The notes below the pieces were generated by a model, which saw only the letters and a program-made list of their open reading frames with translations, ran no database searches and was not told the DNA's origin. The translations under genes were made by a program, and so were the position numbers. A stretch of DNA of 64,000 nt from Sphingomonas sp. AOB5 (GTDB taxonomy: Bacteria > Pseudomonadota > Alphaproteobacteria > Sphingomonadales > Sphingomonadaceae): the NCBI RefSeq assembly GCF_029433115.1, contig NZ_JARNTV010000003.1, forward strand, positions 62,001 to 126,000, read 5' to 3'. Below are positions 1 to 8,275 of the stretch, piece after piece (position 1 is the stretch's first letter; every line of letters begins with the position of its first letter).

Positions 1-1
1 G

Positions 2-1042
2 CAGATGGGCCTGATCGAGGCGCTCTACTATCCGGACGATTATGACGGCATTCTGGTGGGCGCGCCGGTGATGAACCGCACCTGGGGACATGCCGCGGTG
101 CTGTGGAATTATCAGGCGGCGAACCGCACCCCGGGGAGCACACTTTCGGACAACAAGCTGAAGCTGCTGAACAATGCCGCCATCGCGACCTGCTCGCGGC
201 AGGGGCATGGATTGCCGGGCGACCGCTTCATCTCCGATCCGATGCAGTGCAAATTCGATCCCAAGGTCCTGCAATGCACGGGCGCGGCATCGGACTCGTG
301 CCTGACCGAAAGCGAAGTTGCGACCGCGCGCGCCTTCTACAGCGGCCCCACGGACCGAAACGGCAAGCCGACCTACTTCGGCTGGCTACCCGGCAGCGAG
401 ATGCCCGACACGTTCGGCTGGTCATTCCTGCAAAAGCCGGTCAGCGGCCAGCCGCCCTTCGGCTCCCTGTTCAAATGGGTGTTCGGCACGGACTGGGACT
501 GGAAAGGCTTCGATTTCGATCGCGACATGCCGATCGTCGATGCGCAGCTGGATCCGATCGTCAATGACGCGACGCGCGGGAGCCTGGCCGCCTTTGCAGC
601 GCGCGGCGGCAAGCTGATTGTTTTCCACGGCCTTGCCGACACGCTCGTGGCACCGGGCCAGTCGGCGGCATTCTTCGACCGGCATGCGGCGCAGATGGGC
701 GGCATGAGCAAGCTTGGCGGCAGCGCGCGCCTGTTTCTGGCGCCCGGCATGATGCATTGCGGCGGCGGGACCGGCCCGGACGCGTTCAACACGACCCTCG
801 GCATCCCGCCGCGGCCGCCATCGGACGACACCCGGCACGACCTGTTCTCTGCGCTGATCGCGTGGACGGACCAGGGTCAGGCGCCCGACCGGATCGTCGC
901 GACCCGGTTCTCGAGCGAGGATGCGGGCAGGATCGACATGCAGCGACCGCTCTGCCCCTATCCGCAGCGGGCCGTGTATCGCGGGTTCGGGTCGATCCAT
1001 GCGGCGAGCAATTTCCGCTGTGAGCTACCGTCCGATCGCTGA
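2..1042 (+). CDS. Tannase/feruloyl esterase family protein (5' truncated by window edge)
   Basis: Secreted-type esterase of the tannase/feruloyl esterase family, which hydrolyses ester bonds of phenolic acids such as galloyl or feruloyl esters. The reading frame is open at the left edge. The first visible residues, Q-M-G-L-I-E-A, match the stretch just after the nucleophile serine motif (GxSxGGRQ), so the signal peptide and catalytic serine lie outside the window. Visible family marks are the acid region GLADTLV (Asp about 212, counting from the first Met seen) and the histidine in PGMMHCGGG (about 251), plus several cysteines (about 63, 82, 91, 99, 252) of the kind that form disulphides in this family. 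The gene is convergent with the PhoD gene, with a 19-base gap. Substrate cannot be told from sequence. Confidence 0.85.
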   Translation, partial: QMGLIEALYYPDDYDGILVGAPVMNRTWGHAAVLWNYQAANRTPGSTLSDNKLKLLNNAAIATCSRQGHGLPGDRFISDPMQCKFDPKVLQCTGAASDSCLTESEVATARAFYSGPTDRNGKPTYFGWLPGSEMPDTFGWSFLQKPVSGQPPFGSLFKWVFGTDWDWKGFDFDRDMPIVDAQLDPIVNDATRGSLAAFAARGGKLIVFHGLADTLVAPGQSAAFFDRHAAQMGGMSKLGGSARLFLAPGMMHCGGGTGPDAFNTTLGIPPRPPSDDTRHDLFSALIAWTDQGQAPDRIVATRFSSEDAGRIDMQRPLCPYPQRAVYRGFGSIHAASNFRCELPSDR

Positions 1043-1061
1043 GGCTGCGTACCCCAGCGCC

Positions 1062-3113
1062 TCAAATCGACAGCTTCGGGTCCCCTTCCAGCACGCGCTG
1101 TTCCAGCTTCGGCGAGTCGCCCGGCTGCCACCGGCTTGCCCGGTGCGATACGCGGTAGCGAAGAGGACCGCCGTCGGGGGTGGTTGCCCTCGCAATCGGA
1201 CGGACGATGCAGACGAATTCGGTTTCGATGGCATCGGAAGAAGCGGTGACCACCGAATAGCCGTGCCCGGCCATATCGACGAACGCCAGATGCGGCGCCA
1301 CGTCGGGATTGGTCAGGGCGCGCGCCTTCACAATGTCACCGCTCGCCGCATATTCTAGGGCAGCGCGCACGCCGCGCTTGAGCATCAGGTTGATCACATG
1401 CTCGGGCGCGCCGCCTTCGGGCTTGCGTACGAATAGCGGGCGCAGAGGAAACTCGTTCCAATATTCCGAGGCTTCGCCGGTGCCCGGCGCGGAGATCGAT
1501 CCGGTGATGAAGCTGAGGCCCACCGGATCGAAGCCGACCGGCGGCAGGGCGGGCGCGGCATAGCCTGCCCAGAAGCTGTGGCGATCGCCCGAGACGGTGA
1601 CGAAACCGGTGACCTTGTGATCGCGGACGGTGTCATAGATTTCCGCACGCTCGCTGAACGCGCCGCTGAAATCGACGCCGCCGAAGACGCCATAGTCTTT
1701 GCCGGGCCACTCCCCTTCCACCAGCCCCGCGGGCAGGTTCTGCGGATCGCTGCGCATGTCGAGCGTGCCCTTGGTCGCCCCCCAGATCTTCCAGGTCGCG
1801 GTCGATCTCGTCAGCCGGTCCTTGAGCCACGCCTTCTGCTCGCGGCCGAGCATCGTATACGGCGGCTCGTCCTTGCGGAAATTGGGCACCGTCTTGCCGA
1901 ATGTGATCGTCTCTGGCGGCTTGCCGCCGGCATAGTCCCTGCCCGCATCAAGCACCTCAAGCACCTCCCGCGGGGTGAACGGGAATGCACCCGCGTCGAG
2001 TTCGGCCGCGCCTGGACGACCTGCCGGAATCTCCATCGCATAGGCGTGGAAGTCGGTGACCATCAGCTCGACATGGCGGCCGTAACGCAGCGCGCGATAC
2101 GCGGTCATGCTGCCCACCGCGGCGCGGTTGTTGGCCTCGGTGCCGAAGCCGTGATCGTCGAAACTCTCGATCGGCGCGTTGGCAACGACGGGCGGCGCGA
2201 ATTGCTCGAGCGCGGTGCCCGAAGCCTTGCGCGCCCGCGAAGGGATATATTCCCACCATGCCTGATTTGCGGCAACGCGCAGCTGCTGGGCGGGTTCGAC
2301 CTTGCCGCCGAACTTTGTGAAGCTCTGCCAGCCCTGCCACGAGAATTCGTGATTATCGCCCATGCAGACGAACGGAAAATAGGCGCGGGCATCCTGGATA
2401 TCGGGATCGTTGATGTGCGCCTGATAGATCACGCGGTATCCGGCCAGCGTGGTGGGCACATGGAAATTGCCGATCTTGCGCGCATCGGGCACGCGGCCGA
2501 TGTCATAGATGGTGCGCGCATAGCGGGTCTTCACTTCGTCGGGATACTGGACGACCTCGTAGATGAAGTCGCCGAGATGGAGGACGAAGCCGATCTTCTG
2601 ATCGGCGGGCGCGCGCCGGTCCTCCCAGATCATGCGGGCATAGGCGTTCTGCGCGCCTTCGTTGACGGTGTTGCAGGAAACGAAGGCGAAGCGGACCGGC
2701 CGGCGATCGGTGACGCGCGGAGCGGTGATCGTGCGCCCGATCCGGCTGCCCGCGCCGCCATCATCAGTAAAGCGATACCAATAGATCGTCGCGGGCGAGA
2801 GGCCGCCGACGAGCGCGCGGCAGGTCCAGTCGGCCGCGGCCAGCACCGGAGCCTTTGCCGTGGCGACGACGCGGCGGAAGTCCGGATCCAGCGCAACCTC
2901 GACCGTGAGCATATGCCGCTCGCCCTGATCGAACGGCCGCCGGGTCCAGAGGATCACGCTGTGTTCGTCGGGATCGCCGGACGCGACGCCCTGGGGATAG
3001 AGTTTGCGATCCTCGCGCCATGCGATGCGCGACGGTTTCGCGGCGGATCGCGGTGCCCAGATGGCGCCGACCCCGATCGCGGCTGCGCTCGCCAGAAATT
3101 GCCGTCGGTCCAT
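1062..3113 (-). CDS. phoD: PhoD-like alkaline phosphatase, Tat-exported
   Basis: Metallophosphatase of the PhoD family, expected to release phosphate from phosphate esters or phosphodiesters outside the cytoplasm. I take the ATG at 3113 as start because a GGGGGAG ribosome site lies just upstream and the first residues (DRRQFLASAAAIGVGAIWAP) form a twin-arginine signal peptide; the frame stays open about 78 codons further upstream without family sequence. Family blocks in order are GVASGDP near residue 40, an N-terminal Fn3-like PhoD domain, FVSC, HLGDFIYE, GDNHEFS and SGDRH, the metal-ligand motifs. At 684 residues it is longer than many PhoD proteins. No Pho-box was looked for reliably. Which ester it cleaves is unknown. 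Confidence 0.88.
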   Translation of the reverse strand: MDRRQFLASAAAIGVGAIWAPRSAAKPSRIAWREDRKLYPQGVASGDPDEHSVILWTRRPFDQGERHMLTVEVALDPDFRRVVATAKAPVLAAADWTCRALVGGLSPATIYWYRFTDDGGAGSRIGRTITAPRVTDRRPVRFAFVSCNTVNEGAQNAYARMIWEDRRAPADQKIGFVLHLGDFIYEVVQYPDEVKTRYARTIYDIGRVPDARKIGNFHVPTTLAGYRVIYQAHINDPDIQDARAYFPFVCMGDNHEFSWQGWQSFTKFGGKVEPAQQLRVAANQAWWEYIPSRARKASGTALEQFAPPVVANAPIESFDDHGFGTEANNRAAVGSMTAYRALRYGRHVELMVTDFHAYAMEIPAGRPGAAELDAGAFPFTPREVLEVLDAGRDYAGGKPPETITFGKTVPNFRKDEPPYTMLGREQKAWLKDRLTRSTATWKIWGATKGTLDMRSDPQNLPAGLVEGEWPGKDYGVFGGVDFSGAFSERAEIYDTVRDHKVTGFVTVSGDRHSFWAGYAAPALPPVGFDPVGLSFITGSISAPGTGEASEYWNEFPLRPLFVRKPEGGAPEHVINLMLKRGVRAALEYAASGDIVKARALTNPDVAPHLAFVDMAGHGYSVVTASSDAIETEFVCIVRPIARATTPDGGPLRYRVSHRASRWQPGDSPKLEQRVLEGDPKLSI

Positions 3114-3229
3114 CTCGCGCTCCCCCAGCTTATCGGGGCCGATCCTTTCCCGGTACCGATGCAAGTCAAGCGAGCCGGGGCGAGATGGGGGCGCATGTAT
3201 TCGAGTTGGAGAGTATCGGGTTCGCGCCG

Positions 3230-3580
3230 CTAAGGGAGGCAGATCGACGAGCGAAGCAGGAAGCGCTGCTCGCGCCCATTGTCGAGGCTGAACATGCCGC
3301 CGCGCCCGGCGACGGTATCGAGGGTCAGCGACAGATCGGCGCCCCATGCCTCGAGCTGGCGCCCGCCGATATAGAAGGGCTGGCCGCCGACTTCGCCCAG
3401 CAGGACGTCGCCTTCACCGATACGGAAATCGCCGCGCGGATAACACATCGGCGAGGAGCCGTCGCAGCAGCCGCCCGACTGGTGGAACAGTACCGGGCCG
3501 TGGTCGGCGACGATCGCCGCCAGCAGGTCGAGCGCGGCCGGGGTGGCCGTGACCCGGCTCGCCCCGGCCGCGCCGCTCAT
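3230..3580 (-). CDS. DUF779 family protein
   Basis: Small 116-residue protein of the DUF779 family, recognised by the cysteine-rich stretch [16 protein letters not shown] at about residues 33-48 followed by the conserved [17 protein letters not shown] block. The function of the family is not established; its genes commonly sit beside aldehyde and alcohol dehydrogenases, as here. Its ATG overlaps the stop of the upstream alcohol dehydrogenase by four bases (ATGA), so the two are probably translationally coupled. The clustered cysteines suggest metal or thiol chemistry, which is inference only. Confidence 0.8.
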   Translation of the reverse strand: MSGAAGASRVTATPAALDLLAAIVADHGPVLFHQSGGCCDGSSPMCYPRGDFRIGEGDVLLGEVGGQPFYIGGRQLEAWGADLSLTLDTVAGRGGMFSLDNGREQRFLLRSSICLP

Positions 3581-4611
3581 GCGGTCAGGTCGAGGACGAC
3601 GCGGCCCTCGATCTGGCCCTTGTGCATGCGGGCGAACATCTCGTTGATATCCTCCAGCCGGGCAGTGGAGACCGTCGCCCTCACCTTCCCTACCGCTGCG
3701 AAATCGATCGATTCCTGCAAGTCGAGCCTTGTGCCGACGATCGATCCGCGCACCGTGATGCCGTTCAGCACCAGCCCGAAGATGTTGAGCGGGAAGTCGC
3801 CGGGCGGCAGGCCGTTCAGCGCCACGGTGCCGCCGCGCGCCATCATGCCCACGGCCTGCTCGAATGCCTTCTCGCTGACTGCGGTGACCAGCGCACCTTG
3901 CGCACCACCGCCGGTCTCGCGCTTGATCGCGGCTGCCGGATCGCCTTCGTGGCGGGCATTGACCGTGACGGTCGCGCCCAGCCTGCGTGCGAGATCGAGC
4001 TTGGTATCATCGACGTCCACCGCCGCGACGTTCAGGCCCATCGCCACCGCATATTGCACCGCCATGTGCCCAAGCCCGCCGATGCCGGAGATCACCACCC
4101 AGTCGCCCGGCTTGGTGTCGGTCATCTTGAGGCCCTTGTAGACCGTGACGCCCGCGCAGAGGATCGGCGCAATCTCGTTGAAGCCGATATTGTCAGGCAG
4201 GTGGCCGACATAGTTCGGGTCGGCGATCACATAATCGGCGAACCCGCCATTGACCGAATAGCCGGTGTTGAGCTGGCTTTCGCACAGCGTTTCCCAGCCG
4301 CCCATGCAATGCACGCAATAGCCGCAGGCCGAGTAGAGCCAGGGCACGCCGACGCGGTCGCCCTCCTTCACATGCTTCACGCCCTTGCCCACCGCCGAGA
4401 CGAACCCGACACCTTCGTGACCCGGGATGAAGGGCGGGTTGGGCTTGACCGGCCAGTCGCCCTCGGCGGCGTGCAGATCGGTGTGGCACACGCCGGATGC
4501 CTGAATCGCGACCTGGATCAGGCCGTCGGACACTTCGGGAACGGGCACTTCGTCGATGGTCAGCGGCTTGCCGAATTCGCGCACGACGGCGGCCTTCATG
4601 GTTCTGGCCAT
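3577..4611 (-). CDS. adhP: Zinc-dependent alcohol dehydrogenase, AdhP type
   Basis: Cytoplasmic NAD-dependent medium-chain alcohol dehydrogenase that interconverts primary alcohols and aldehydes. Counting from ATG 4611, the catalytic zinc ligands are Cys42 (GVCHTDLH), His65-Glu66 (GHE) and Cys152, the structural zinc cysteines are 96, 99, 102 and 110, and the nucleotide-binding loop is GIGGLG at 176-181. The start at 4611 is preferred over the in-frame GTG at 4617 because AAGGAG lies seven bases before it and only one base before the GTG. It lies 70 bases after the aldehyde dehydrogenase, with a 9-base-pair stem in the gap, and is coupled to DUF779 downstream. Together the genes would oxidise an alcohol to the acid. 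Confidence 0.92.
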   Translation of the reverse strand: MARTMKAAVVREFGKPLTIDEVPVPEVSDGLIQVAIQASGVCHTDLHAAEGDWPVKPNPPFIPGHEGVGFVSAVGKGVKHVKEGDRVGVPWLYSACGYCVHCMGGWETLCESQLNTGYSVNGGFADYVIADPNYVGHLPDNIGFNEIAPILCAGVTVYKGLKMTDTKPGDWVVISGIGGLGHMAVQYAVAMGLNVAAVDVDDTKLDLARRLGATVTVNARHEGDPAAAIKRETGGGAQGALVTAVSEKAFEQAVGMMARGGTVALNGLPPGDFPLNIFGLVLNGITVRGSIVGTRLDLQESIDFAAVGKVRATVSTARLEDINEMFARMHKGQIEGRVVLDLTA

Positions 4612-4635
4612 GGTCACTCTCCTTGATCGGTTGGT

Positions 4636-4673
4636 GGGCGGCGCCGCGCGGAGGGGAGATGGCAGCGCCGCCC
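4636..4673 (-). terminator. Intercistronic hairpin between aldehyde and alcohol dehydrogenase genes
   Basis: Perfect 9-base inverted repeat (GGGCGGCGC at 4636-4644, GCGCCGCCC at 4665-4673) with a 20-base loop in the 70-base gap. There is no T-run, so it may act as an attenuating or mRNA-stabilising stem rather than a full terminator. Confidence 0.4.
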
Positions 4674-4681
4674 GGGGGAGG

Positions 4682-6193
4682 TCAGAAGAAGCCGAGCTTT
4701 TTCGGGCTGTAGCTGACCAGCAGATTCTTGGTCTGCTGATAGTGATCGAGCATCATCTTGTGCGTCTCGCGCCCGATGCCCGACTGTTTGTACCCGCCGA
4801 ACGCCGCATGCGCGGGATAGGCGTGATAGCAATTGGTCCAGACGCGCCCGGCCTGGATCGCGCGGCCCATGCGATAGGCGCGCGTTCCGTCACGGGTCCA
4901 TATGCCGGCGCCAAGCCCATAGAGCGTGTCGTTGGCGATGCTGAGCGCTTCCTCGTCATCCCTGAAGGCGGTGACCGACACGACGGGTCCGAAAATCTCC
5001 TCCTGGAAGATCCGCATCCGGTTGTGCCCCTTCAGCACGGTCGGCTTGACGTAATAGCCGTCGAGACCGGGGACCGTGTTGCGCTCGCCGCCGGTCAGCA
5101 CCTCTGCACCCTCGCCGCGGCCGATATCGAAATAGGAGAGGATCTTCTCCAACTGCTCGGACGATGCCTGTGCGCCGACCATCGTGGCGGGATCGAGCGG
5201 ATCGCCCTGCACCATCGCCTCGACCCGCTTGAGCGCCCGCTCCATGAAGCGGTCATAGATGCTCTCATGCACCAGCGCGCGGCTGGGACAGGTGCAGACT
5301 TCGCCCTGATTTAGCGCGAACATCGCGAAGCCCTCGATCGCCTTGTCGAGGAAATCGTCATCCTCGTTCGCGACGTCGGCGAAGAAGATGTTCGGGCTCT
5401 TGCCGCCCAGTTCCAGCGTGACCGGGATCAGATTTTCCGACGCGTACTGCATGATCAGCCGCCCGGTCGTCGTCTCGCCGGTAAACGCAATCTTGGCGAT
5501 GCGCTTGTTCTGCGCGAGCGGCTTGCCCGCCTCCAGCCCGAAACCGTTGACGATGTTGAGCACGCCCGCAGGCAACAGATCACCGATAAGCTCGGCCCAG
5601 ACCAGGATCGAGGCCGGGGTCTGCTCCGCCGGCTTGATGACCACACAATTGCCTGCGGCGATGGCTGGGGCCAGCTTCCAGCAGGCCATCAGCAGCGGGA
5701 AGTTCCACGGGATGATCTGGCCGACCACGCCCAGCGGCTCGTGGAAATGATAGCCGACCGTGTCATGGTCTATCTCGGAGATGCCGCCTTCCTGCGCGCG
5801 GATGCATCCGGCGAAGTAGCGGAAATGATCGATCGCCAACGGGATGTCCGCCGCCATCGTCTCGCGGATCGGCTTGCCATTGTCCCAGGTCTCGGCAGTG
5901 GCGAGTTCGCCGAGCTTCTCTTCCATCCGGTCGGCGATGCGATGCAGGATCAGCGCGCGTTCGGCCGGGCTGGTTCGGCCCCATGCGTCCTTCGCGGCAT
6001 GGGCGGCGTCGAGCGCGCGTTCCACATCCACCGCCTGGCTTCGCGCGACCTGGCACAGCAAGCGCCCATCGATCGGCGAGTGATTGTCGAAATAGCGTCC
6101 ATCGACCGGATCGACCCAGTCGCCGCCGATGAAATTGCCATAGCGCGTCTTGAACGGCACACTGCGCACCGAAACGGGCTGGTGAATGGTCAC
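4682..6193 (-). CDS. NAD-dependent aldehyde dehydrogenase (ExaC/acetaldehyde dehydrogenase type)
   Basis: Aldehyde dehydrogenase superfamily enzyme that oxidises aldehydes to carboxylic acids with NAD(P). A GTG start at 6193 with AAGGAGAGG just upstream gives 503 residues, the usual length; the open frame further upstream has no family sequence. Landmarks are IPWNFP (161-166, coenzyme site), the FTGE/TTTG loop near 238-244, general base Glu261 in ELGGKSP, and the catalytic Cys300 in [11 protein letters not shown]. The GEVCTCPSR form is that of ExaC/AldB-like enzymes, which usually accompany alcohol dehydrogenases. It is the first gene of a unit with adhP and DUF779 and is divergent from the GAF-Fis regulator at 6504, which likely controls it. 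Confidence 0.92.
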   Translation of the reverse strand: MTIHQPVSVRSVPFKTRYGNFIGGDWVDPVDGRYFDNHSPIDGRLLCQVARSQAVDVERALDAAHAAKDAWGRTSPAERALILHRIADRMEEKLGELATAETWDNGKPIRETMAADIPLAIDHFRYFAGCIRAQEGGISEIDHDTVGYHFHEPLGVVGQIIPWNFPLLMACWKLAPAIAAGNCVVIKPAEQTPASILVWAELIGDLLPAGVLNIVNGFGLEAGKPLAQNKRIAKIAFTGETTTGRLIMQYASENLIPVTLELGGKSPNIFFADVANEDDDFLDKAIEGFAMFALNQGEVCTCPSRALVHESIYDRFMERALKRVEAMVQGDPLDPATMVGAQASSEQLEKILSYFDIGRGEGAEVLTGGERNTVPGLDGYYVKPTVLKGHNRMRIFQEEIFGPVVSVTAFRDDEEALSIANDTLYGLGAGIWTRDGTRAYRMGRAIQAGRVWTNCYHAYPAHAAFGGYKQSGIGRETHKMMLDHYQQTKNLLVSYSPKKLGFF

Positions 6194-6503
6194 ACTGCCT
6201 CTCCTTACTGGCTTGTCGTTCGCCAAAGGAGGAACCCGGCCGGTGCGATCCGCAAGCCGGGGCGGGCCGGTGCGGGATGGAAGTGCGCATATTTTCGGAC
6301 CGGCGCGACGCGATGTGACGCATCCCGCAACATCTGCCGGAAAAACCGTCGCACTCTGCGACAGTTTTGCGCCGCGCCGCGCCGCATGTGGCGCTGAGCG
6401 TCCATTCCGTCGAGTCGCCCCTTCCCTCACGGCGCAATCGGCGTAGATTTGCACGATCCGACGCGACCGTGGCCCGAGAACCGCACGCGCCCTGCGAGAG
6501 GAA
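6194..6503. promoter_or_regulatory. Divergent regulatory region of the aldehyde dehydrogenase unit, with palindrome
   Basis: This 310-base gap without a gene holds a perfect 6-base dyad GTCGCA-CTC-TGCGAC at 6348-6362 and, just beside it at 6313-6333, a looser dyad beginning ATGT and ending ACAT. They lie midway between the divergent starts and are plausible operators for the neighbouring Fis-type regulator. I found no convincing -24/-12 sigma-54 promoter. Confidence 0.45.
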
Positions 6504-7589
6504 ATGAGGCGCATGGAAAGCGCATCGATCGATCTGGCCCGCCGCGCCTTTTTCGGGGAAGGCACCCTCCCCGTCGCCGACGTGCGCCGCCCCGTGCTGC
6601 AAAGCTGGATCCGCTGCGTCGATCTGGGGCTGGCCGAACGTACCCTGCCGCGCGTCGCGCCCCTGTCAGAGGGCGATCTGCATGTCCTGCATCAGCGGCA
6701 CGATGCGCTGCGCCGCTTGTGCCGCCCCGAACTGGAGACGCTGGCGGGCGAAGCGCGCGAGACGGGCAGCGTCGTGATCCTGGCCGATGGCGAAGGCATG
6801 ATCCTGGACACGCTGGGCGACACCGGCTTCGCCTCGCGCGCAGCCCAGGTGGCGTTGAAGCCCGGCGTATCGTGGAAGGAAGCCAGCACCGGCACCAACG
6901 CCATCGGCACCGCGATCGCCGAGCGGCGTCCGATCGCGGTGCACGGATCGGAGCATTTCTTCGCCGGGCACGGCGTGCTCAGCTGTGCCGCCACGCCGAT
7001 CATGGATCCGCGCGGTGCGATCATCGGCGCACTCGATATCTCGGGCGCCTCCACTGTGGGTCACAGCCATGCGCTGGGCATGATCCGCATGGCGGTCGAT
7101 CAGATCGAACACCGGCTGTTCCGCCAGCGCTTCGAGGACTGCCGCATCCTGCGCTTCCACGACGATGCGGCGATGATCGGATCGAGCCGCGAAGGCATAT
7201 TGGTGTTCCGCGAGGAACGGCTGGTGGCCGGCAATCGCCGCGGGCTGGCGCTGGTCGGCCGTCACTGGGACGCGCTCGACGAAAGCGTGGCGGAGGAGCT
7301 TCTGGAGGAACGTGCCTGGCATGGCGCCGACGTTCTCCTGCGCCTCAATACCGGCGCCACTGCAGTCGGCCGCTGGGACGATGATGCAATCGGCTGGCCG
7401 ATGCTGGATATCCGGCCCGGAAGGCCGTCAACGGCACGCGGCGGAAGCGAACTCGCCGACCGGGAAGCGGAACTGATCGATTCAGCGCTCGCGTCGGCCA
7501 AGGGGAACATCAGCAAGGCGGCGCGTCGGCTGGGCATCCACCGCAGCACCCTGCATCGCCATCTGAGTCGGCGGCAGCCACGCGCCTGA
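6504..7589 (+). CDS. GAF-Fis transcriptional regulator (AcoR-like, no AAA+ domain)
   Basis: Regulator resembling the two ends of AcoR-type activators. Residues about 90-200 form a GAF-like sensory domain ([19 protein letters not shown], then [19 protein letters not shown]), and the last 45 residues are a Fis-type helix-turn-helix ([21 protein letters not shown]). The central AAA+ sigma-54 interaction domain is absent: there is no Walker A and no GAFTGA, and the length is 361 rather than about 650 residues. It therefore probably does not act with sigma-54 in the classic way. An alternative ATG at 6513 has similar support from the GAGAGGAA at 6496-6503. It is divergent from the aldehyde dehydrogenase gene, its likely target. 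Confidence 0.85.
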   Translation: MRRMESASIDLARRAFFGEGTLPVADVRRPVLQSWIRCVDLGLAERTLPRVAPLSEGDLHVLHQRHDALRRLCRPELETLAGEARETGSVVILADGEGMILDTLGDTGFASRAAQVALKPGVSWKEASTGTNAIGTAIAERRPIAVHGSEHFFAGHGVLSCAATPIMDPRGAIIGALDISGASTVGHSHALGMIRMAVDQIEHRLFRQRFEDCRILRFHDDAAMIGSSREGILVFREERLVAGNRRGLALVGRHWDALDESVAEELLEERAWHGADVLLRLNTGATAVGRWDDDAIGWPMLDIRPGRPSTARGGSELADREAELIDSALASAKGNISKAARRLGIHRSTLHRHLSRRQPRA

Positions 7590-7610
7590 TCGCAGGTGCG
7601 GTCACACGGG

Positions 7611-7636
7611 AGGGCGGCCGGGCATTCGGCCGCCCT
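7611..7636. terminator. Bidirectional hairpin between convergent genes
   Basis: Perfect 10-base stem (AGGGCGGCCG / CGGCCGCCCT) with a 6-base loop between the stops of the GAF-Fis regulator and the NarL-type regulator. Its place between convergent genes supports a terminator role on both strands, though no clear T-run follows. Confidence 0.6.
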
Positions 7637-7645
7637 GCCCTGACC

Positions 7646-8275
7646 TCACAGCGCGATGATCCCGCGGCGCAGCGCGGTGGTTACCGCCTGCGTGCGGTCA
7701 TTGACGTCGAGCTTCGAATAGACGCTGCGCAGATGCGCCTTCACCGTGTCTTCCGAAAGCGAGAGCTCCCAGGCGATGACCTTGTTGGGCTTGCCCGCCG
7801 CTACGAGTTCGAGGATCGAGATTTCGCGTGAGGTCAACGGTTCCTCGGCGGCATGGATCGCGATCTGCTGGGCCACTCCGGCGGGCACATAGCGCCCTCC
7901 GCCATGAACGATGCGGATCGTGTCCAGCAGTTCCTTGCGCAGCGAGCTTTTGAGCAGATAACCGCACGCGCCGGCCTTCAGCGCGCGAACGGCCTGGACG
8001 TCGCCGTCATAGGTGGTCAGCACCACGATCCGCGCGGACGGCGCCAGTGCACGGATCTCGGTGATTGCCTGAATGCCGCTGCGGACCGGCATCTGCAGGT
8101 CCATCAGGACCACGTCCGGGCGCAGATTGCGGAAACTGTCGACGGCCTCGGCGCCATTGGTCGCTTCGCCGACCAGAAGCATGTCGGGCTGGGGCGCGAT
8201 GATCGCCGCGATACCGTCGCGGAAAACGGCGTGATCGTCGACCGTGAGGATGCGGATGCGGTCTGCTGCAGTCAT
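7646..8275 (-). CDS. NarL/FixJ-type response regulator
   Basis: DNA-binding response regulator. The receiver domain occupies residues 1-125 with acidic pair D13-D14, phosphoacceptor Asp59 (VVLMDLQMP), Thr near 87 and Lys in LLKSS. The LuxR-type helix-turn-helix is C-terminal (LTSREISILELVAAGKPNKVIAWELSLSEDTVKAHL, in pieces from residue 145). Start ATG 8275 overlaps the stop of the sensor kinase gene by four bases (ATGA), so the pair is translated together. The partner kinase has a propeller sensor, and the nearest candidate target is the divergent SDR and oxygenase cluster at 11.6-15.8 kb; that link is inference. Confidence 0.9.
   Translation of the reverse strand: MTAADRIRILTVDDHAVFRDGIAAIIAPQPDMLLVGEATNGAEAVDSFRNLRPDVVLMDLQMPVRSGIQAITEIRALAPSARIVVLTTYDGDVQAVRALKAGACGYLLKSSLRKELLDTIRIVHGGGRYVPAGVAQQIAIHAAEEPLTSREISILELVAAGKPNKVIAWELSLSEDTVKAHLRSVYSKLDVNDRTQAVTTALRRGIIAL

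Noticed and set aside
1578..3233. A 551-codon open frame antisense to phoD
   Set aside because: No recognisable domain, and phoD has full motifs and a Tat signal on the other strand.
6194..6503. Sigma-54 promoter for the aldehyde dehydrogenase unit
   Set aside because: GG-N10-GC spacing was not met at any good candidate on the minus strand, and the regulator lacks the AAA+ domain.
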